DNA of 39,968 nucleotides from Gammaproteobacteria bacterium (GTDB lineage Bacteria; Pseudomonadota; Gammaproteobacteria; Pseudomonadales; Porticoccaceae): assembly GCA_003645535.1 (NCBI GenBank), contig QNFP01000010.1:1-39968 (forward strand), written 5' to 3'. Positions 1 through 10,292 of this stretch are shown one piece after another. The position numbers and the translations under genes are program-made. The notes under the pieces were generated by a model. That model was given only the letters and a program-made list of their open reading frames with translations, did no database searches and was not told the DNA's origin. Within the stretch, counting starts at the first letter, position 1. The number at the start of each line of letters is the position of its first letter.

Positions 1-783
1 ATCGACAAAGTGGCTGAGAAACAAATTGCCATCCGCATCAAAAGCCAGGTTATCAATACCGGGTCTTACTTTTGCAATCACAGTCTTCGCGCCAGTGTCT
101 GTATCTATTTTTACTACTTCGCCATTACCCGCCTGGGGTGAAACCAGCTCCCCACCCGGCGTAAACTTGGCGGCCGTCGGGTGAAACAAACCCTCAGTTA
201 CTTTTTCCAGCTCACCAGTTTCGAGGTCGGCACGCCAGATTTCCCCTTCCGGCACCAGCGGGAAATACAACTTACCATCGGGCCCACCCGCCAGGGCATT
301 AGGGCCGGACAGGTTGTCGGCGATCTGTCGAGGTGGCCGGTCATCGTGAGGATAAAGCTCAAATAATCGACCACCGGGACGATGCTCATCGATAAACAGC
401 CGGTCATTGAATACTGTCACGCCGTTAGCTGACGGTAAACCATCGGAGACAATGGTGACTTCGCCATTGGGCTTACGCATACTCACCTGCTCACTCATTA
501 CCTCGGTGGAATACATATTGCCCTGGGAGTCAAAAGCGACGTCATCGGGACCGGTAATCGGGCCGCCGTTGGGAGCAATCACTTCATGCTCACCCGTTGT
601 CGTATCGATGGCAGTCACCTGGCTACCCATAGCCTGCGCCACATAGAGTCGGCCATCGGTGCCAAATTGCATGCCATTAGCACCAAAAAGTGCGCTGGGT
701 GGCGTTACTTGAGTTAACTGCCAGCCTTTGGCTAATTGTGGGGTCACTGCCTGCTCGCCATGTATTGCTATAAACCTGTTCAT
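1..783 (-). CDS. SMP-30/gluconolactonase-type beta-propeller protein (3' end outside window)
   Basis: This reading frame is absent from the ORF track because it runs off the left edge. It gives 261 residues without a stop, starting MNRFIAIHGEQAV. Repeated blade-like segments (GANGMQFGTDGRLYVAQ, GPDDVAFDSQGNMYSTE, GPNALAGGPDGKLYF, IDNLAFDADGNLFLSH) are typical of the SMP-30/gluconolactonase/LRE beta-propeller family, whose members are often metal-dependent lactonases. The start is supported by AAGGGTGA six bases upstream. There is no signal peptide, so it is probably cytoplasmic. The substrate cannot be inferred. The family is clear, and only the C-terminus is missing. Confidence 0.85.
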   Translation of the reverse strand, partial: MNRFIAIHGEQAVTPQLAKGWQLTQVTPPSALFGANGMQFGTDGRLYVAQAMGSQVTAIDTTTGEHEVIAPNGGPITGPDDVAFDSQGNMYSTEVMSEQVSMRKPNGEVTIVSDGLPSANGVTVFNDRLFIDEHRPGGRLFELYPHDDRPPRQIADNLSGPNALAGGPDGKLYFPLVPEGEIWRADLETGELEKVTEGLFHPTAAKFTPGGELVSPQAGNGEVVKIDTDTGAKTVIAKVRPGIDNLAFDADGNLFLSHFVD

Positions 784-1192
784 GATTATTCACCCTTAAT
801 TATTAGTTGCTCAATTGTGCACACACTGGCCTGACACCGCCATGAAAAATTTATGGGATACGAACGAGCATTATCGACGGAACAAGATGGAACAAAAAGC
901 GGGATGCACGCTGCGTAACGACAATCATCAAGCCATCAAAAGACCATAAACTGTTTGTCTACAAGCGAATTTATACAAAAAAAGGCATCTGTCAGGGGAC
1001 GGTGGTTCCTGCCGCTCTTCTCCAAAGCGATCGATCATAGACTGGTCGCAATGAAACCTGGAGCTGAAGCCCCTGGGTACGGTTTACAAAGACCTGAAAT
1101 AGAACATCGGCCGCCTGTGGGAGTGATTGAGACTCATGCCATCATCTAAGCGATCTATATACTTCGTGTTTTTGCCTTTTATTGAACATGGG
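784..1192. other. Intergenic region without a recognisable gene
   Basis: This stretch separates two minus-strand genes. The small frames in it (955..1149 plus, 1084..1275 minus) have no Shine-Dalgarno sequence or family signature that I recognise. It includes the leader of the propeller gene. A GGGGACGGTGGTTCC stretch near 998 vaguely recalls sequences that flank REP-associated elements, but there is no partner copy or clear stem. Confidence 0.4.
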
Positions 1193-1819
1193 TTATTGGA
1201 TATAGGCCTGTTTGTCGACAGGTTGTTTGTCGGCAGGTACTGCCAGCACTCCCAGACCAAGATTAATAATCTCACGCATAATGGCGGGTTCAGTTTTTAT
1301 TTTGCAGTGCATTCTGAGTCCGCTCGCCAGTGTCACAAGATAATCAGCTAGCTCGCCTGCCGTCTTATCCACTCTGATAAGCCCCAGTTTGCTCGCCTGT
1401 TCCAATCTCTTAATAAACAGTCTACGTAGCAAGCCCACTTGCTTCGAAGCTTTCTCGGCTAACTGCGGCCGTGTATGGCTTAACTCAGCGATGGTGTTAA
1501 AAGCCAGGCAACCCCGCTCGCGAATCTCAGCACCTTCATGTAAAGCAAAATCCTCCAGAAAACATCGAATCGCCTCAATCGGCTCGTCTTTGCCGGTTAA
1601 GTTCGATCGCATAATTACCGACTGATAGCGGCCATAGCCATCCATGACGTTTCGAAATAACCCTTCCTTATCACCAAAAGCTGCGTATAGACTGCCGCGA
1701 TTTAACTGCATGGCCTCCAATAGCTTTTCGATGGTGGTCGATTCATAGCCATCTCTCCAGAACAGATGTAGAGCAGCCTCCAGAACTTCGGTGCGATCAT
1801 ACTCGGGAAGGCGGGCCAT
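1193..1819 (-). CDS. TetR/AcrR-family transcriptional regulator
   Basis: The 208-residue length is typical of TetR repressors. Residues about 8-55 form the DNA-binding domain, with the helix-turn-helix and the signature TTIEKLLEAMQLNRGSLYAAFGDKEGLF. The C-terminal part is the usual divergent ligand-binding/dimerisation domain, so the inducer is unknown. It resembles NemR/ComR-like TetR proteins (LFWRDGYESTT, GCLAFNTIAEL). It lies upstream of the beta-propeller gene on the same strand but about 400 bp away, so control of that gene is only a guess. The last residues carry a repeated pentapeptide (PADKQ-PVDKQ) encoded by a 15-bp tandem repeat. Confidence 0.9.
   Translation of the reverse strand: MARLPEYDRTEVLEAALHLFWRDGYESTTIEKLLEAMQLNRGSLYAAFGDKEGLFRNVMDGYGRYQSVIMRSNLTGKDEPIEAIRCFLEDFALHEGAEIRERGCLAFNTIAELSHTRPQLAEKASKQVGLLRRLFIKRLEQASKLGLIRVDKTAGELADYLVTLASGLRMHCKIKTEPAIMREIINLGLGVLAVPADKQPVDKQAYIQ
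1208..1237. repeat. 15-bp tandem repeat at the 3' end of the TetR gene
   Basis: Two adjacent copies, CTGTTTGTCGACAGG and TTGTTTGTCGGCAGG, match at 13 of 15 bases. They are in frame and encode PADKQ/PVDKQ just before the stop codon. This suggests a short slippage duplication that extended the C-terminus. Confidence 0.75.
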
Positions 1820-1929
1820 ATTTGAATAGCTCTCTTAATAATTATGCCTCCTAATATACCATTTTTTAATAACCAGGGATAAACCATTAACAACTGAGCT
1901 TTCTGGTCAGCTATTCATGTGCAACCAGT

Positions 1930-2514
1930 TCACTTATAAAAAGCCTGGGAATTATCGGAGTGGTCAGTTATATCCCGTACGCCTTTGAGTTCTGGAATTC
2001 GCTCCAGCAGGGTTTTTTCGACGCCATCCTTAAGTGTGACGTCAGCCATGCCGCAACCCTGACAACCACCACCAAACTGCAACACGGCGATATCGCCGTC
2101 CATTTCTTCGAGGGTGACATTGCCGCCATGGGCGGCAAGTCCGGGATTAACTTCATCGTAAAGCACGTAGTTTATTTTGTCTTCCACTGGACTGTCATCG
2201 GCCACCTGTGGAAGGCGGGAATTAGGGGCTCGAATGCTCAATTGACCGCCGAGTTTATCGGCAGAAAAATCCACCTTGGCATCTTCCAGAAATTTCAAGC
2301 TACGTTTTTCAATATAGGCTGTGAACCCGTTCAGCGGTAATGCAATATCATCATCCTGTTCTTCACCAGGCTTGTTATAAGCGATACAGGTCTCGGCCTT
2401 AGGCGTGCCTGGGTCAGCAATAAACAGGCGTATGCCCATACCTTCGCATTCCTGCTTTACCAGTAATTCAGCAAGATACTTCTGCGCTGATTCAGTAATT
2501 TCGACGTCAGCCAT
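1930..2514 (-). CDS. nfuA: Fe-S biogenesis protein NfuA
   Basis: NfuA carries a [4Fe-4S] cluster and delivers it to apo-proteins, mainly under oxidative stress or iron limitation. The N-terminal half is the degenerate A-type carrier domain. The C-terminal half is the Nfu domain with the cluster-binding motif [20 protein letters not shown] (CxxC). About 194 residues is the usual size. The ORF track starts nine bases further upstream (MAIMADVE). I prefer the second ATG because GAGG lies about ten bases before it but practically touches the first. The gene is divergent from the mechanosensitive channel gene. The leader begins with 14-bp tandem repeats just upstream of the start. Confidence 0.95.
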   Translation of the reverse strand: MADVEITESAQKYLAELLVKQECEGMGIRLFIADPGTPKAETCIAYNKPGEEQDDDIALPLNGFTAYIEKRSLKFLEDAKVDFSADKLGGQLSIRAPNSRLPQVADDSPVEDKINYVLYDEVNPGLAAHGGNVTLEEMDGDIAVLQFGGGCQGCGMADVTLKDGVEKTLLERIPELKGVRDITDHSDNSQAFYK

Positions 2515-2885
2515 AATTGCCATACCTCATAATTTCGGTACTACGGTTTAGGTACCTTGACTTAGGTACCCCAGGTCAGGTACCCAGATTTAAGTGCCCG
2601 AGTTTAGATCATCAGCAAAACCTATACCCGAGTAATTTAGTCATGTATTCTATCAGCGAAAAATGCGGCGCACAATAGCAAAGCATTGGTCGCGTCAGAG
2701 ATATGAGCAGAGCAGGTTTGTAGTACGCGATGGACACACAGATAATGTAATATGTCATTCACGCACACCGGTATTGGCGACAGTTATTTCTGGTCGTGGC
2801 TCGGAAGATTTATGATCAGAGGCTCGCTAACAGTAAAGTATGTCCTCTCCAGTAATGTTCTACACAGACATCAAACTATAAAAAT
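2515..2885. other. Divergent intergenic region between nfuA and the mechanosensitive channel gene
   Basis: About 370 bp that must hold promoters for both divergent genes. Apart from the 14-bp tandem repeats beside nfuA I see no small gene, tRNA or terminator. No confident sigma-70 box was picked by eye. Confidence 0.4.
2537..2606. repeat. 14-bp tandem repeat array (GGTACC-headed, five units)
   Basis: Five consecutive units have an exact 14-base period: ggtactacggttta, ggtaccttgactta, ggtaccccaggtca, ggtacccagattta, agtgcccgagttta. The approximate consensus is GGTACCnnGnTTTA. The head is conserved and the middle is diverged. The array ends 14 bp upstream of the longest nfuA frame, so it lies in its promoter or leader. 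A similar 14-bp GGTACT array occurs near 20.3 kb. Confidence 0.85.
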
Positions 2886-5800
2886 ATGCGCATAGGGAAA
2901 AAGACCTTAGTTCTATTTTTGACGGCAGGACTATCCGTGACTTCGAGTATTGCTGCCGAGCAAGTGACGGAACTCAGTCAGCAACTAATAGAAAAGAAGA
3001 TCAGCACATTACAGTCAGACGGCGTCAGCGACGACGATGAAGCGCTGAGCGGCTACCGAAAGGCAGGGGCCTGGCTGAGTAAAGCAGCTACTCATAAAAA
3101 CAATGAAATAAGTTATGTCACGGCTTTAACTAACGGGCCAATACGCGAAGCTGAGACCGTAGCACGCATGGAAACTGCGGAACAACAGGTACTTCCCAGC
3201 GACGACGATTATAAAGAGCTGTCCTATCAGGAACTCAAAGCACTACTAGTTATCAAAAAAAGCGCACTTGCTGAAGCTACCAGTGCGCGGGAAAATATCG
3301 AGAAACAGCTAGCCGCTCGAGAAACAAATGCCCGGCAAATACGTGACCGCCTGACAGCGATTAACCTGCGTGTGAGTGAATTGCCGGACTCAATGGGAAT
3401 AATCGACCCCATGGCCCCTCCCACTCCGCTCGAAGCCCAGCAGTGGGAAACTGCGAGTGAGCTTCATGCACTTAGTGCCGAACGGCGTGAACTGGAAGCC
3501 AGATTAAGTAGCCAGTCTGTACGCTACAGTAATTATCGCGTGGAGCGGGAAGAGTTAACACAGCGTGTTGATCGAAGGTCGCAAACGATTCGGGTACTAG
3601 AAGAAGTACTAGCCAGGAGTGAGCTGTCTGGGGTGAATCTAGACGATATAGCCATCGATTCGGATGATCCTGCCTTTCCAATTGCGCAAAAGTTAGTAGC
3701 AAGCGGTATCCACTTAAAAGAACAGACCGTGGAATTGGCTGATCAACTTAAAACTACTCTGGCCCAACGCGATGAAGTAAATCGCCGTAGTCGATTGCTT
3801 AATGAGCGTTTTACCACCGCGCGCCGAATCGTTGATTTCGCAAGTGATAGTCAGATCCTGGGCAACATTCTACTGGTATATTGGCATGAGATTCCCACAT
3901 TTGAAATGGCGGATATGACTGGCGAGCTTTCACGCACAACCAGCGATACAGTGATTAATCGCATTGGGCACGAGAAAGACCGATTGGCATTGGTGAATGC
4001 CCCCATGTTTGTAGCACGCCAGATCGATCAGGCTGATATTGATCCCAGCCTGGTTACGGAAGATGTCCGAGATATACTGGTTGACCTGACTCGTTCGATC
4101 CGCGATCGACTATCAAAAACAATTACAATGGAATCTGCATTCATAGAGGCATCTCGAGGGCTCGACACCGGTTATCGACGCCTGACACAGCTTATCGACG
4201 AATACAGAACATTTCTCGGTGGCCTGATTCTTTGGGTGCCTAGTCGCCCTTCTGTATTAGATCTTAGTTTTCGCGGGTTGCCGGACGAGATAGCACAGTT
4301 AACGCAAACACTCAAAGATCTGCGGGCAGGTGCGGCGAGACCGGTGGTCTGTGTTATATGGTTTCTATGTGCGCTAGGCCTTTTACTTTTAACTCGACGC
4401 ATAAAAAGCACCCGAACAGCTCTCAACAAGAAGATCACACGGCTACGTGATGACTCGATACACTACACCGTAGGCGCGTTGATGCTCAGCGCACTCAGGG
4501 CCTTACCACTGCCTTTATTACTGATGGCATTTAGCGCACTGTTTTCCAGAGCAGCGACACCCTTTGCTGGCGCTTTATCCAACACATTCGAAAGCCTGGT
4601 TGCTGTTAGCTTTGCACTTGTATTTATCCGGGTTGTCTGCGAAAAATCAGGTGTTGCCCGGGTTCATTTCCAGTGGACCGAAGCAGCATGCGACCGCATG
4701 GAAAATCAAATGGGCTGGCTCATCCGTTGGTGTTTGCCGACGGTGGGGCTAACGTTGATAGTGCTGCAGATAGAGGCTATAGACGCAACCTTAGGCAGGT
4801 TAATGTTGTTGCTGATATTCGCATTTGTGAGTGTTCGCGAGATCCGGGAGTTACGGCGGCCAGTAAAGCCAGACCAGCAGAGTGTGATGATAGTAGAGCC
4901 GCGACGCGTACGATGGATAGCGCTGTTTGCCATGGGTATGCTATTTCTGGCGATTGCCGATGGGCACATCTATTCTGTTGGTCTTGTCGTTCAAAGTGGT
5001 GTCGATACGTTATGGGTAATAATTATTTTCGACCTCCTTTATGCATTACTCATGCGCTGGCTCAATATCGCACGTCGCCGCTTGCACCTGAAAGAACTGC
5101 TAGCGTCGCGGAAAGAATCGGAGGGCAGTGATAGCGGGCTCGATGATGATCAGCTTGATCTTGGCGAGCTCAGCGCCACTACATCACAGTTGGTGAAAGT
5201 GGGCATAGCTGCGGCAGGCATTGTGACTCTGGTGTACATTTGGTCACCCCTGTTACCTATGTTAGATGTACTGGAAAAAGTGACACTGTGGACAACGTCA
5301 AGTCTCGTTGATGGAGAACCAGTGATTTCACCGATCACATTGGAAACCCTGGTTATCGTATTATTTCTGGGACTTGTGACATTCTATGGAGCTCGTACTT
5401 TACCCGCGCTAGTGGAACTAGTGATGCGCAGTCGGGCAGGCATAACTACAGGCACTTATTACACTGCCAGTACTTTATTGAGTTACCTGATAATCAGCAG
5501 CGGGACGATTGCAGTAGCCTCTACGCTCGGTCTGAACTGGTCGCAGTTACAGTGGTTGGTGGCCGCGTTAGGTGTTGGCATCGGCTTTGGTTTGCAGGAA
5601 ATCGTCGCCAATTTTTTTAGCGGCCTGATTATCCTGTTTGAGCGTCCGATCCGGGTTGGCGATGTTGTTACGGTTGGCGAAAGCGAAGGGGTCGTGACGC
5701 GAATACGAATCAGGGCAACAACCATAAGGGACTGGGATGGAAAGGAACTGCTAGTGCCGAATAAAGAATTTATCACTGGGCGCTTGCTTAACTGGACGCT

Positions 5801-6167
5801 GTCGGATTCGACCACACGTATCGTCGTTAATGTGGGCATTGCCTACGGCAGTAATGTCGAACAGGCGCTGACGATATTAAATGAAGTTGTTGTTGACCAC
5901 GCCGATGTACTCGACGAACCACCACCAATGATCATTTTCAACGAATTCGGTGACAATGCGCTGCAACTTTCTGCACGTTGTTTTGTCCGTTCTTTCGATG
6001 ATCGCTGGCCTGTCCTCACCGCTCTTCATCGAATGATTTATGCACGCTTCGAAGAGGCAGGGATCGTTATCTCATTTCCACAGCATGATGTGCATTTCGA
6101 TTCAGAAAAACCGATTCGGATTGCTATAGAAGACGGGCAAGCAGCCCCTGGCCAGGGGCTTATCTGA
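2886..6167 (+). CDS. Large mechanosensitive channel protein (MscK/MscM type)
   Basis: Channels of this type open under hypo-osmotic membrane tension and release solutes. The 1093 residues match the roughly 1100 of MscK/MscM. A signal peptide (MRIGKKTLVLFLTAGLSVTS, probable cleavage after IAA) is followed by a long periplasmic coiled-coil-rich region to about residue 480. About ten further hydrophobic helices follow from there. The conserved MscS pore helix and beta domain (ALGVGIGFGLQEIVANFFSG, LFERPIRVGDVVTVG) lie near 880-980. The C-terminal cytoplasmic part includes FNEFGDNALQL. There is no obvious Shine-Dalgarno sequence before the ATG. MscK and MscM cannot be told apart by eye. The frame stays open for 40 codons after the TGA stop. 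Confidence 0.92.
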   Translation: MRIGKKTLVLFLTAGLSVTSSIAAEQVTELSQQLIEKKISTLQSDGVSDDDEALSGYRKAGAWLSKAATHKNNEISYVTALTNGPIREAETVARMETAEQQVLPSDDDYKELSYQELKALLVIKKSALAEATSARENIEKQLAARETNARQIRDRLTAINLRVSELPDSMGIIDPMAPPTPLEAQQWETASELHALSAERRELEARLSSQSVRYSNYRVEREELTQRVDRRSQTIRVLEEVLARSELSGVNLDDIAIDSDDPAFPIAQKLVASGIHLKEQTVELADQLKTTLAQRDEVNRRSRLLNERFTTARRIVDFASDSQILGNILLVYWHEIPTFEMADMTGELSRTTSDTVINRIGHEKDRLALVNAPMFVARQIDQADIDPSLVTEDVRDILVDLTRSIRDRLSKTITMESAFIEASRGLDTGYRRLTQLIDEYRTFLGGLILWVPSRPSVLDLSFRGLPDEIAQLTQTLKDLRAGAARPVVCVIWFLCALGLLLLTRRIKSTRTALNKKITRLRDDSIHYTVGALMLSALRALPLPLLLMAFSALFSRAATPFAGALSNTFESLVAVSFALVFIRVVCEKSGVARVHFQWTEAACDRMENQMGWLIRWCLPTVGLTLIVLQIEAIDATLGRLMLLLIFAFVSVREIRELRRPVKPDQQSVMIVEPRRVRWIALFAMGMLFLAIADGHIYSVGLVVQSGVDTLWVIIIFDLLYALLMRWLNIARRRLHLKELLASRKESEGSDSGLDDDQLDLGELSATTSQLVKVGIAAAGIVTLVYIWSPLLPMLDVLEKVTLWTTSSLVDGEPVISPITLETLVIVLFLGLVTFYGARTLPALVELVMRSRAGITTGTYYTASTLLSYLIISSGTIAVASTLGLNWSQLQWLVAALGVGIGFGLQEIVANFFSGLIILFERPIRVGDVVTVGESEGVVTRIRIRATTIRDWDGKELLVPNKEFITGRLLNWTLSDSTTRIVVNVGIAYGSNVEQALTILNEVVVDHADVLDEPPPMIIFNEFGDNALQLSARCFVRSFDDRWPVLTALHRMIYARFEEAGIVISFPQHDVHFDSEKPIRIAIEDGQAAPGQGLI
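6143..6160. repeat. 18-bp perfect palindrome at the 3' end of the mechanosensitive channel gene
   Basis: AGCCCCTGGCCAGGGGCT is perfectly self-complementary and lies in the last codons before the TGA. It could fold as a 7-bp GC-rich stem with a GGCC loop. No T-run follows, so it is not a standard intrinsic terminator. Confidence 0.6.
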
Positions 6168-6335
6168 ACAGTTGATAAACCTGGACCTGTTAGCACCACG
6201 TTTACAGCTTCAGAGGTGACAGATGCCGCGGCTTTAGAAGCTGCTGACTTCAAACAATTCCTGCAAGCCACAGGCGGTACCATTTGTTAAACTACGCGCC
6301 CTTTTAAATTTGCGCCAGGCTTCGGATACATAACG

Positions 6336-9300
6336 TTGAATAATCGCCAGCAAAGAATCTCCGCTCTACATCGGGCCACCTCGGACAGGATTTTATTCCT
6401 GGACGGTGCCATGGGCACTGTTATTCAACAATATAAACTCAGCGAAGCCGATTATCGCGGTGATCGGCTGGCGAACATTGAGCAGGATCAGGCGGGCAAT
6501 AACGATATATTGACGTTGACCCAGACAGATATTATTCGCGATATCCACCTTGCTTATTTGAAGGCCGGGGCCGATATCATCGAAACTAATACTTTCAATG
6601 CGACGGTTATTTCCCAGGCTGATTTCTCTACCGAGGATCTGGTTTACGAACTCAATTTTGCTGGTGCGCAGGTTGCGCGAGAAGCTGCTGATGAAATCAG
6701 TCGAGCTACTCCTGATAAATTACGTTGGGTAGCAGGTGTTGTTGGGCCGACCAGCCGAACGGCGTCAATCTCATCAGATGTAAACGATCCGGGGGCGCGC
6801 AACACCAGTTTCGGCGAGCTCGCCGACAACTACCGCCTGGCCACCCGCGCTTTGATCGAGGGTGGAGCAGATATCATTTTGATCGAAACTATATTCGATA
6901 CGCTCAATGCCAAAGCTGCTGTCTTTGCTGTGCAGGATGTCTTTACGGAACTCGGTTTAGAGCTGCCGATAATGATTTCTGGAACGATTACCGACGCCAG
7001 TGGCCGCACCCTGTCGGGACAAACACCCGAGGCATTCTGGAACAGCCTGGCTCATGCCCGCCCTTTTTCTATCGGCTTTAACTGTGCACTGGGTGCTCGC
7101 CAATTGCGCCCCCATATCGAAGAATTGGCGAAAGTTTGTCCGCTACCGGTAAGTGCCCATCCCAATGCGGGACTCCCCAATGAATTTGGCGAATATGATG
7201 AACAGCCACATGAAACAGCTGAAATCATCGCTGAGTTTGCCCGGGACCAGCTGGTCAATATTGTTGGTGGTTGTTGTGGCACAACGCCGGAGCATATCGA
7301 AGCTATTTGCGCGGCTGTCGGCAAATTTAAACCACGCTCATTACCGGATATCGCTCCGGCGTGCCGGCTTGCGGGGCTAGAACCTTTTAATATCACCAGC
7401 GACTCGCTATTCGTGAATATAGGCGAGCGGTGTAATGTCACCGGCTCGGCACGTTTTAAACGACTAATACTTGAGGACGATTACGACACGGCATTGAGCG
7501 TTGCGCGGGATCAGGTCGAAAGCGGCGCGCAGATTATCGACGTTAATGTTGACGAAGGTATGCTGGACGGCGAGGTGGCAATGACTACCTTCCTTAAACT
7601 GGTGGCGTCGGAACCCGATATTTCCAGAATCCCATTGATGGTCGATTCCTCCAGGTGGAGCGTTATAGAAAAGGGTCTGCAGTGTATCCAGGGTAAACCC
7701 ATCGTCAATTCCATCAGCCTGAAAGAAGGAGAGGAAGTTTTTTTGGCGCAGGCCAGGCTTTGTCTTCGCTATGGTGCTGCCGTTGTGGTAATGGCCTTTG
7801 ATACCGACGGACAGGCAGATAATTTGCAGCGTCGCATCGACATCTGTCAACGCAGTTACCAGTTGCTGGTCAATAAGGTGGGTTTTGCAACCGAAGATAT
7901 TATTTTTGATCCCAATGTTTTTGCCGTCGCGACCGGCATCGAAGAACACAATAATTATGCCGTGGACTTCATAGAGGCGACCGCCTGGATTAACGCGCAA
8001 TTGCCGGGCGCACTGATTTCCGGTGGTATCAGTAACGTGTCATTTTCGTTTCGCGGTAACAATGCGGTACGGGAGGCCATTCATTCGGTGTTTTTATACC
8101 ATGCTATTCGCTCAGGGCTTAGCATGGGTATCGTTAATGCTGGTCAGCTTGCTGTTTACGATAATCTGCCGGATTCACTGCGTGAAGCGGTCGAGGCAGT
8201 TATCCTCAATAAATCTTCAGAGGCTACCGAAAATTTGCTCGAAATTGCCGAACAATATCGTGGAGATGGCGGAACGCAAACCAAAAAGGAAGATCTACAA
8301 TGGCGACAATGGCCGGTTGCGAAGCGCCTTGAACACGCGCTGGTAAAGGGTATAACCACTTACATAGAAGAGGATAGTGAAGCAGCACGACAGGAAGCAG
8401 AGCGTCCACTGCATGTTATCGAAGGGCCGCTGATGGATGGCATGAATGTCGTTGGCGACCTGTTTGGCGAGGGCAAGATGTTCTTGCCTCAGGTGGTCAA
8501 GTCAGCCCGTGTTATGAAGCAGGCAGTAGCCTACCTGCAACCTTATGTCGAAGCAGAAAAGCAGGATGGTGCCCGCAGCAGTAACGGTAAAATCCTGATG
8601 GCGACTGTTAAAGGCGATGTACACGACATTGGTAAAAATATCGTCGGTGTGGTGCTGCAGTGTAATAACTTTGAGGTCATCGACCTCGGCGTCATGGTGC
8701 CCAGCGAGCGGATACTGGAAACGGCCAGGCAGGAAAATGTCGATATTATTGGTCTGTCCGGCCTTATTACACCGTCGCTGGACGAAATGGTTCATGTTGC
8801 CGGGGAGATGGAGCGTCAGGGTTTTAATTTACCTTTGCTGATTGGTGGTGCGACTACTTCGAAAGCACATACCGCTGTAAAAATTGATCCTCAATATCAT
8901 CGCGCACAGGCAATTTACGTGGCTGACGCTTCGCGCGCTGTGGGCGTGGCCAGTAAGCTGATTAACCAGGACTCACGCAAGGATTACTACGCTGACATCA
9001 GCGCTGAATATGAAAAAGTGCGTGAGCGCCGAGCGAAGCGCCAACCTCGCGATAAAGTCGTGTCCTATGAACAGGCTATGGATCAGGGCCTGGCAATTGA
9101 CTGGTCGAATTATACGCCGCATCAGCCTCGGCAGTTGGGTGTTCAGGTCTTTTACGACTACCCGATGGCCGAACTGGTCGCCACCATTGACTGGACGCCC
9201 TTTTTTATTACCTGGAATCTGATCGGCAAATATCCAAAAATCCTGGATGATGAAGTGATCGGAGAGGCGGCACGAAATCTCTTTGACGATGCGCAGGTTA

Positions 9301-10085
9301 TGCTCAGGGATCTTGTAGAAAATAAACGCCTGCAAGCCAATGGTGTCATAGGCCTATGGCCGGCTAACTGCGTTAACCATGATGACATTGAAGTTTACTC
9401 TGACGATTCACGCAGCAAAGTTATTGCTACGCTACATCACCTTCGCCAACAACTCAGAAAATCGAGCGAATCAGACGCGCTGCTGTCATTGGCCGATTTT
9501 ATAATGCCCAAAGAGCTTAATAAAATTGATTATATTGGCGGCTTTGCGGTAACCACTGGTATCCGGGCGGATGAACTCGCTGCAGAATATGAAGCCAGGG
9601 GCGATGATTACAATGCGATCATGGTCAAAGCCCTCGCTGACCGGTTGGCAGAATCGTTTGCCGAACACATGCACCATAAAGTTCGCACCGAACTATGGGC
9701 ATATGCTGTCGACGAAACATTGAATAATGAAGAACTCATTAAGGAAAAATATCAGGGTATTCGCCCGGCACCAGGGTACCCTGCCTGTCCTGATCATACT
9801 GAGAAAACAGCACTTTTTGAGTTGTTAAATGCTGAAAAAAATACCGGTATTAAGTTAACTGAAAACCACGCAATGCACCCTGCTGCATCAATCAGCGGCT
9901 GGTATTTTAGCCATCCAGAGTCGCGTTATTTCAATGTGGGCAAAATTTATCCTGATCAGGTAGCCAGCCTTGCGCAACGTAAAGGTATTGCGGCATCCCA
10001 GGTTGAGCGCGAATTGAACGCCATACTCGCCTACCAACCTGGATCAGACAACGATAAAAAAACAGTGGGAAATATAGATAATTAG
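6336..10085 (+). CDS. metH: Cobalamin-dependent methionine synthase MetH
   Basis: MetH transfers a methyl group from 5-methyltetrahydrofolate to homocysteine through cobalamin. All modules are present in order. The homocysteine domain starts at LDGAMGT and has zinc cysteines in FNCALGA and GGCCGTT. The folate (pterin-binding) domain includes [16 protein letters not shown]. The cap is followed by the B12 domain with DVHDIGKN, whose histidine is the lower cobalt ligand. The C-terminal activation (SAM-binding) domain includes [15 protein letters not shown]. The length of 1249 is close to the E. coli enzyme (about 1227). The start is a TTG with a weak ribosome-binding site, and I see no better ATG nearby. 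No cobalamin riboswitch was recognised in the short leader. It shares methionine supply with the downstream sulfite reductase. Confidence 0.97.
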   Translation: MNNRQQRISALHRATSDRILFLDGAMGTVIQQYKLSEADYRGDRLANIEQDQAGNNDILTLTQTDIIRDIHLAYLKAGADIIETNTFNATVISQADFSTEDLVYELNFAGAQVAREAADEISRATPDKLRWVAGVVGPTSRTASISSDVNDPGARNTSFGELADNYRLATRALIEGGADIILIETIFDTLNAKAAVFAVQDVFTELGLELPIMISGTITDASGRTLSGQTPEAFWNSLAHARPFSIGFNCALGARQLRPHIEELAKVCPLPVSAHPNAGLPNEFGEYDEQPHETAEIIAEFARDQLVNIVGGCCGTTPEHIEAICAAVGKFKPRSLPDIAPACRLAGLEPFNITSDSLFVNIGERCNVTGSARFKRLILEDDYDTALSVARDQVESGAQIIDVNVDEGMLDGEVAMTTFLKLVASEPDISRIPLMVDSSRWSVIEKGLQCIQGKPIVNSISLKEGEEVFLAQARLCLRYGAAVVVMAFDTDGQADNLQRRIDICQRSYQLLVNKVGFATEDIIFDPNVFAVATGIEEHNNYAVDFIEATAWINAQLPGALISGGISNVSFSFRGNNAVREAIHSVFLYHAIRSGLSMGIVNAGQLAVYDNLPDSLREAVEAVILNKSSEATENLLEIAEQYRGDGGTQTKKEDLQWRQWPVAKRLEHALVKGITTYIEEDSEAARQEAERPLHVIEGPLMDGMNVVGDLFGEGKMFLPQVVKSARVMKQAVAYLQPYVEAEKQDGARSSNGKILMATVKGDVHDIGKNIVGVVLQCNNFEVIDLGVMVPSERILETARQENVDIIGLSGLITPSLDEMVHVAGEMERQGFNLPLLIGGATTSKAHTAVKIDPQYHRAQAIYVADASRAVGVASKLINQDSRKDYYADISAEYEKVRERRAKRQPRDKVVSYEQAMDQGLAIDWSNYTPHQPRQLGVQVFYDYPMAELVATIDWTPFFITWNLIGKYPKILDDEVIGEAARNLFDDAQVMLRDLVENKRLQANGVIGLWPANCVNHDDIEVYSDDSRSKVIATLHHLRQQLRKSSESDALLSLADFIMPKELNKIDYIGGFAVTTGIRADELAAEYEARGDDYNAIMVKALADRLAESFAEHMHHKVRTELWAYAVDETLNNEELIKEKYQGIRPAPGYPACPDHTEKTALFELLNAEKNTGIKLTENHAMHPAASISGWYFSHPESRYFNVGKIYPDQVASLAQRKGIAASQVERELNAILAYQPGSDNDKKTVGNIDN

Positions 10086-10133
10086 CCTATGCGCTGCTAA
10101 TAAATATTAGCTCGGCCCAGGGGATATAATGTC

Positions 10134-10155
10134 AAAAAAGGCAGCGCCGGCTGCC
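10134..10155 (-). terminator. Intrinsic terminator of the small membrane-protein gene
   Basis: Read on the minus strand this is GGCAGC-CGGC-GCTGCC followed by TTTTTT, a 6-bp GC-rich stem with a four-base loop and a U-tract. It lies 24 bp after the stop codon of the 37-residue ORF and points in that gene's direction. Confidence 0.8.
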
Positions 10156-10178
10156 CTCCAGATATAGCGTTAATTAAA

Positions 10179-10292
10179 CTACATGCGGCTTAACCAGACC
10201 ACTACGCTTGTAATTACCACCGCTATCAATGCCAGCGCTGCCATCGCGTCAGCAAAACCGTCTTCATCTCTACCGGTATTATCTTCACTCAT
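10179..10292 (-). CDS. Small single-pass membrane protein, 37 residues
   Basis: This gene is not in the ORF track. The minus strand encodes 37 residues: an acidic N-terminus (MSEDNTGRDEDGFADAMA), then one hydrophobic helix (ALALIAVVITSVVVWLSRM). A full AGGAGGA Shine-Dalgarno sequence lies eight bases before the ATG, and an intrinsic terminator follows the stop. Together these make a real gene likely. The charge pattern suggests an acidic N-terminal tail and the helix in the inner membrane, but the topology is not certain. I do not recognise a family. It stands alone on the minus strand between metH and cysI, and its promoter region is shared with cysI. Confidence 0.75.
   Translation of the reverse strand: MSEDNTGRDEDGFADAMAALALIAVVITSVVVWLSRM

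Noticed and set aside
955-1149. 64-aa plus ORF upstream of the TetR gene
   Set aside because: It has no recognisable family and no Shine-Dalgarno sequence, and its composition is typical of random frames.
6168-6335. Possible cobalamin or SAM riboswitch before metH
   Set aside because: The leader is about 170 bp, and I could not find a B12 box or SAM-aptamer stems. GCCACAGGCGG is not a B12 box match.
7464-8000. Minus-strand ORF of 178 aa inside metH
   Set aside because: It is antisense to a highly conserved metH domain, so this is a codon-bias shadow.
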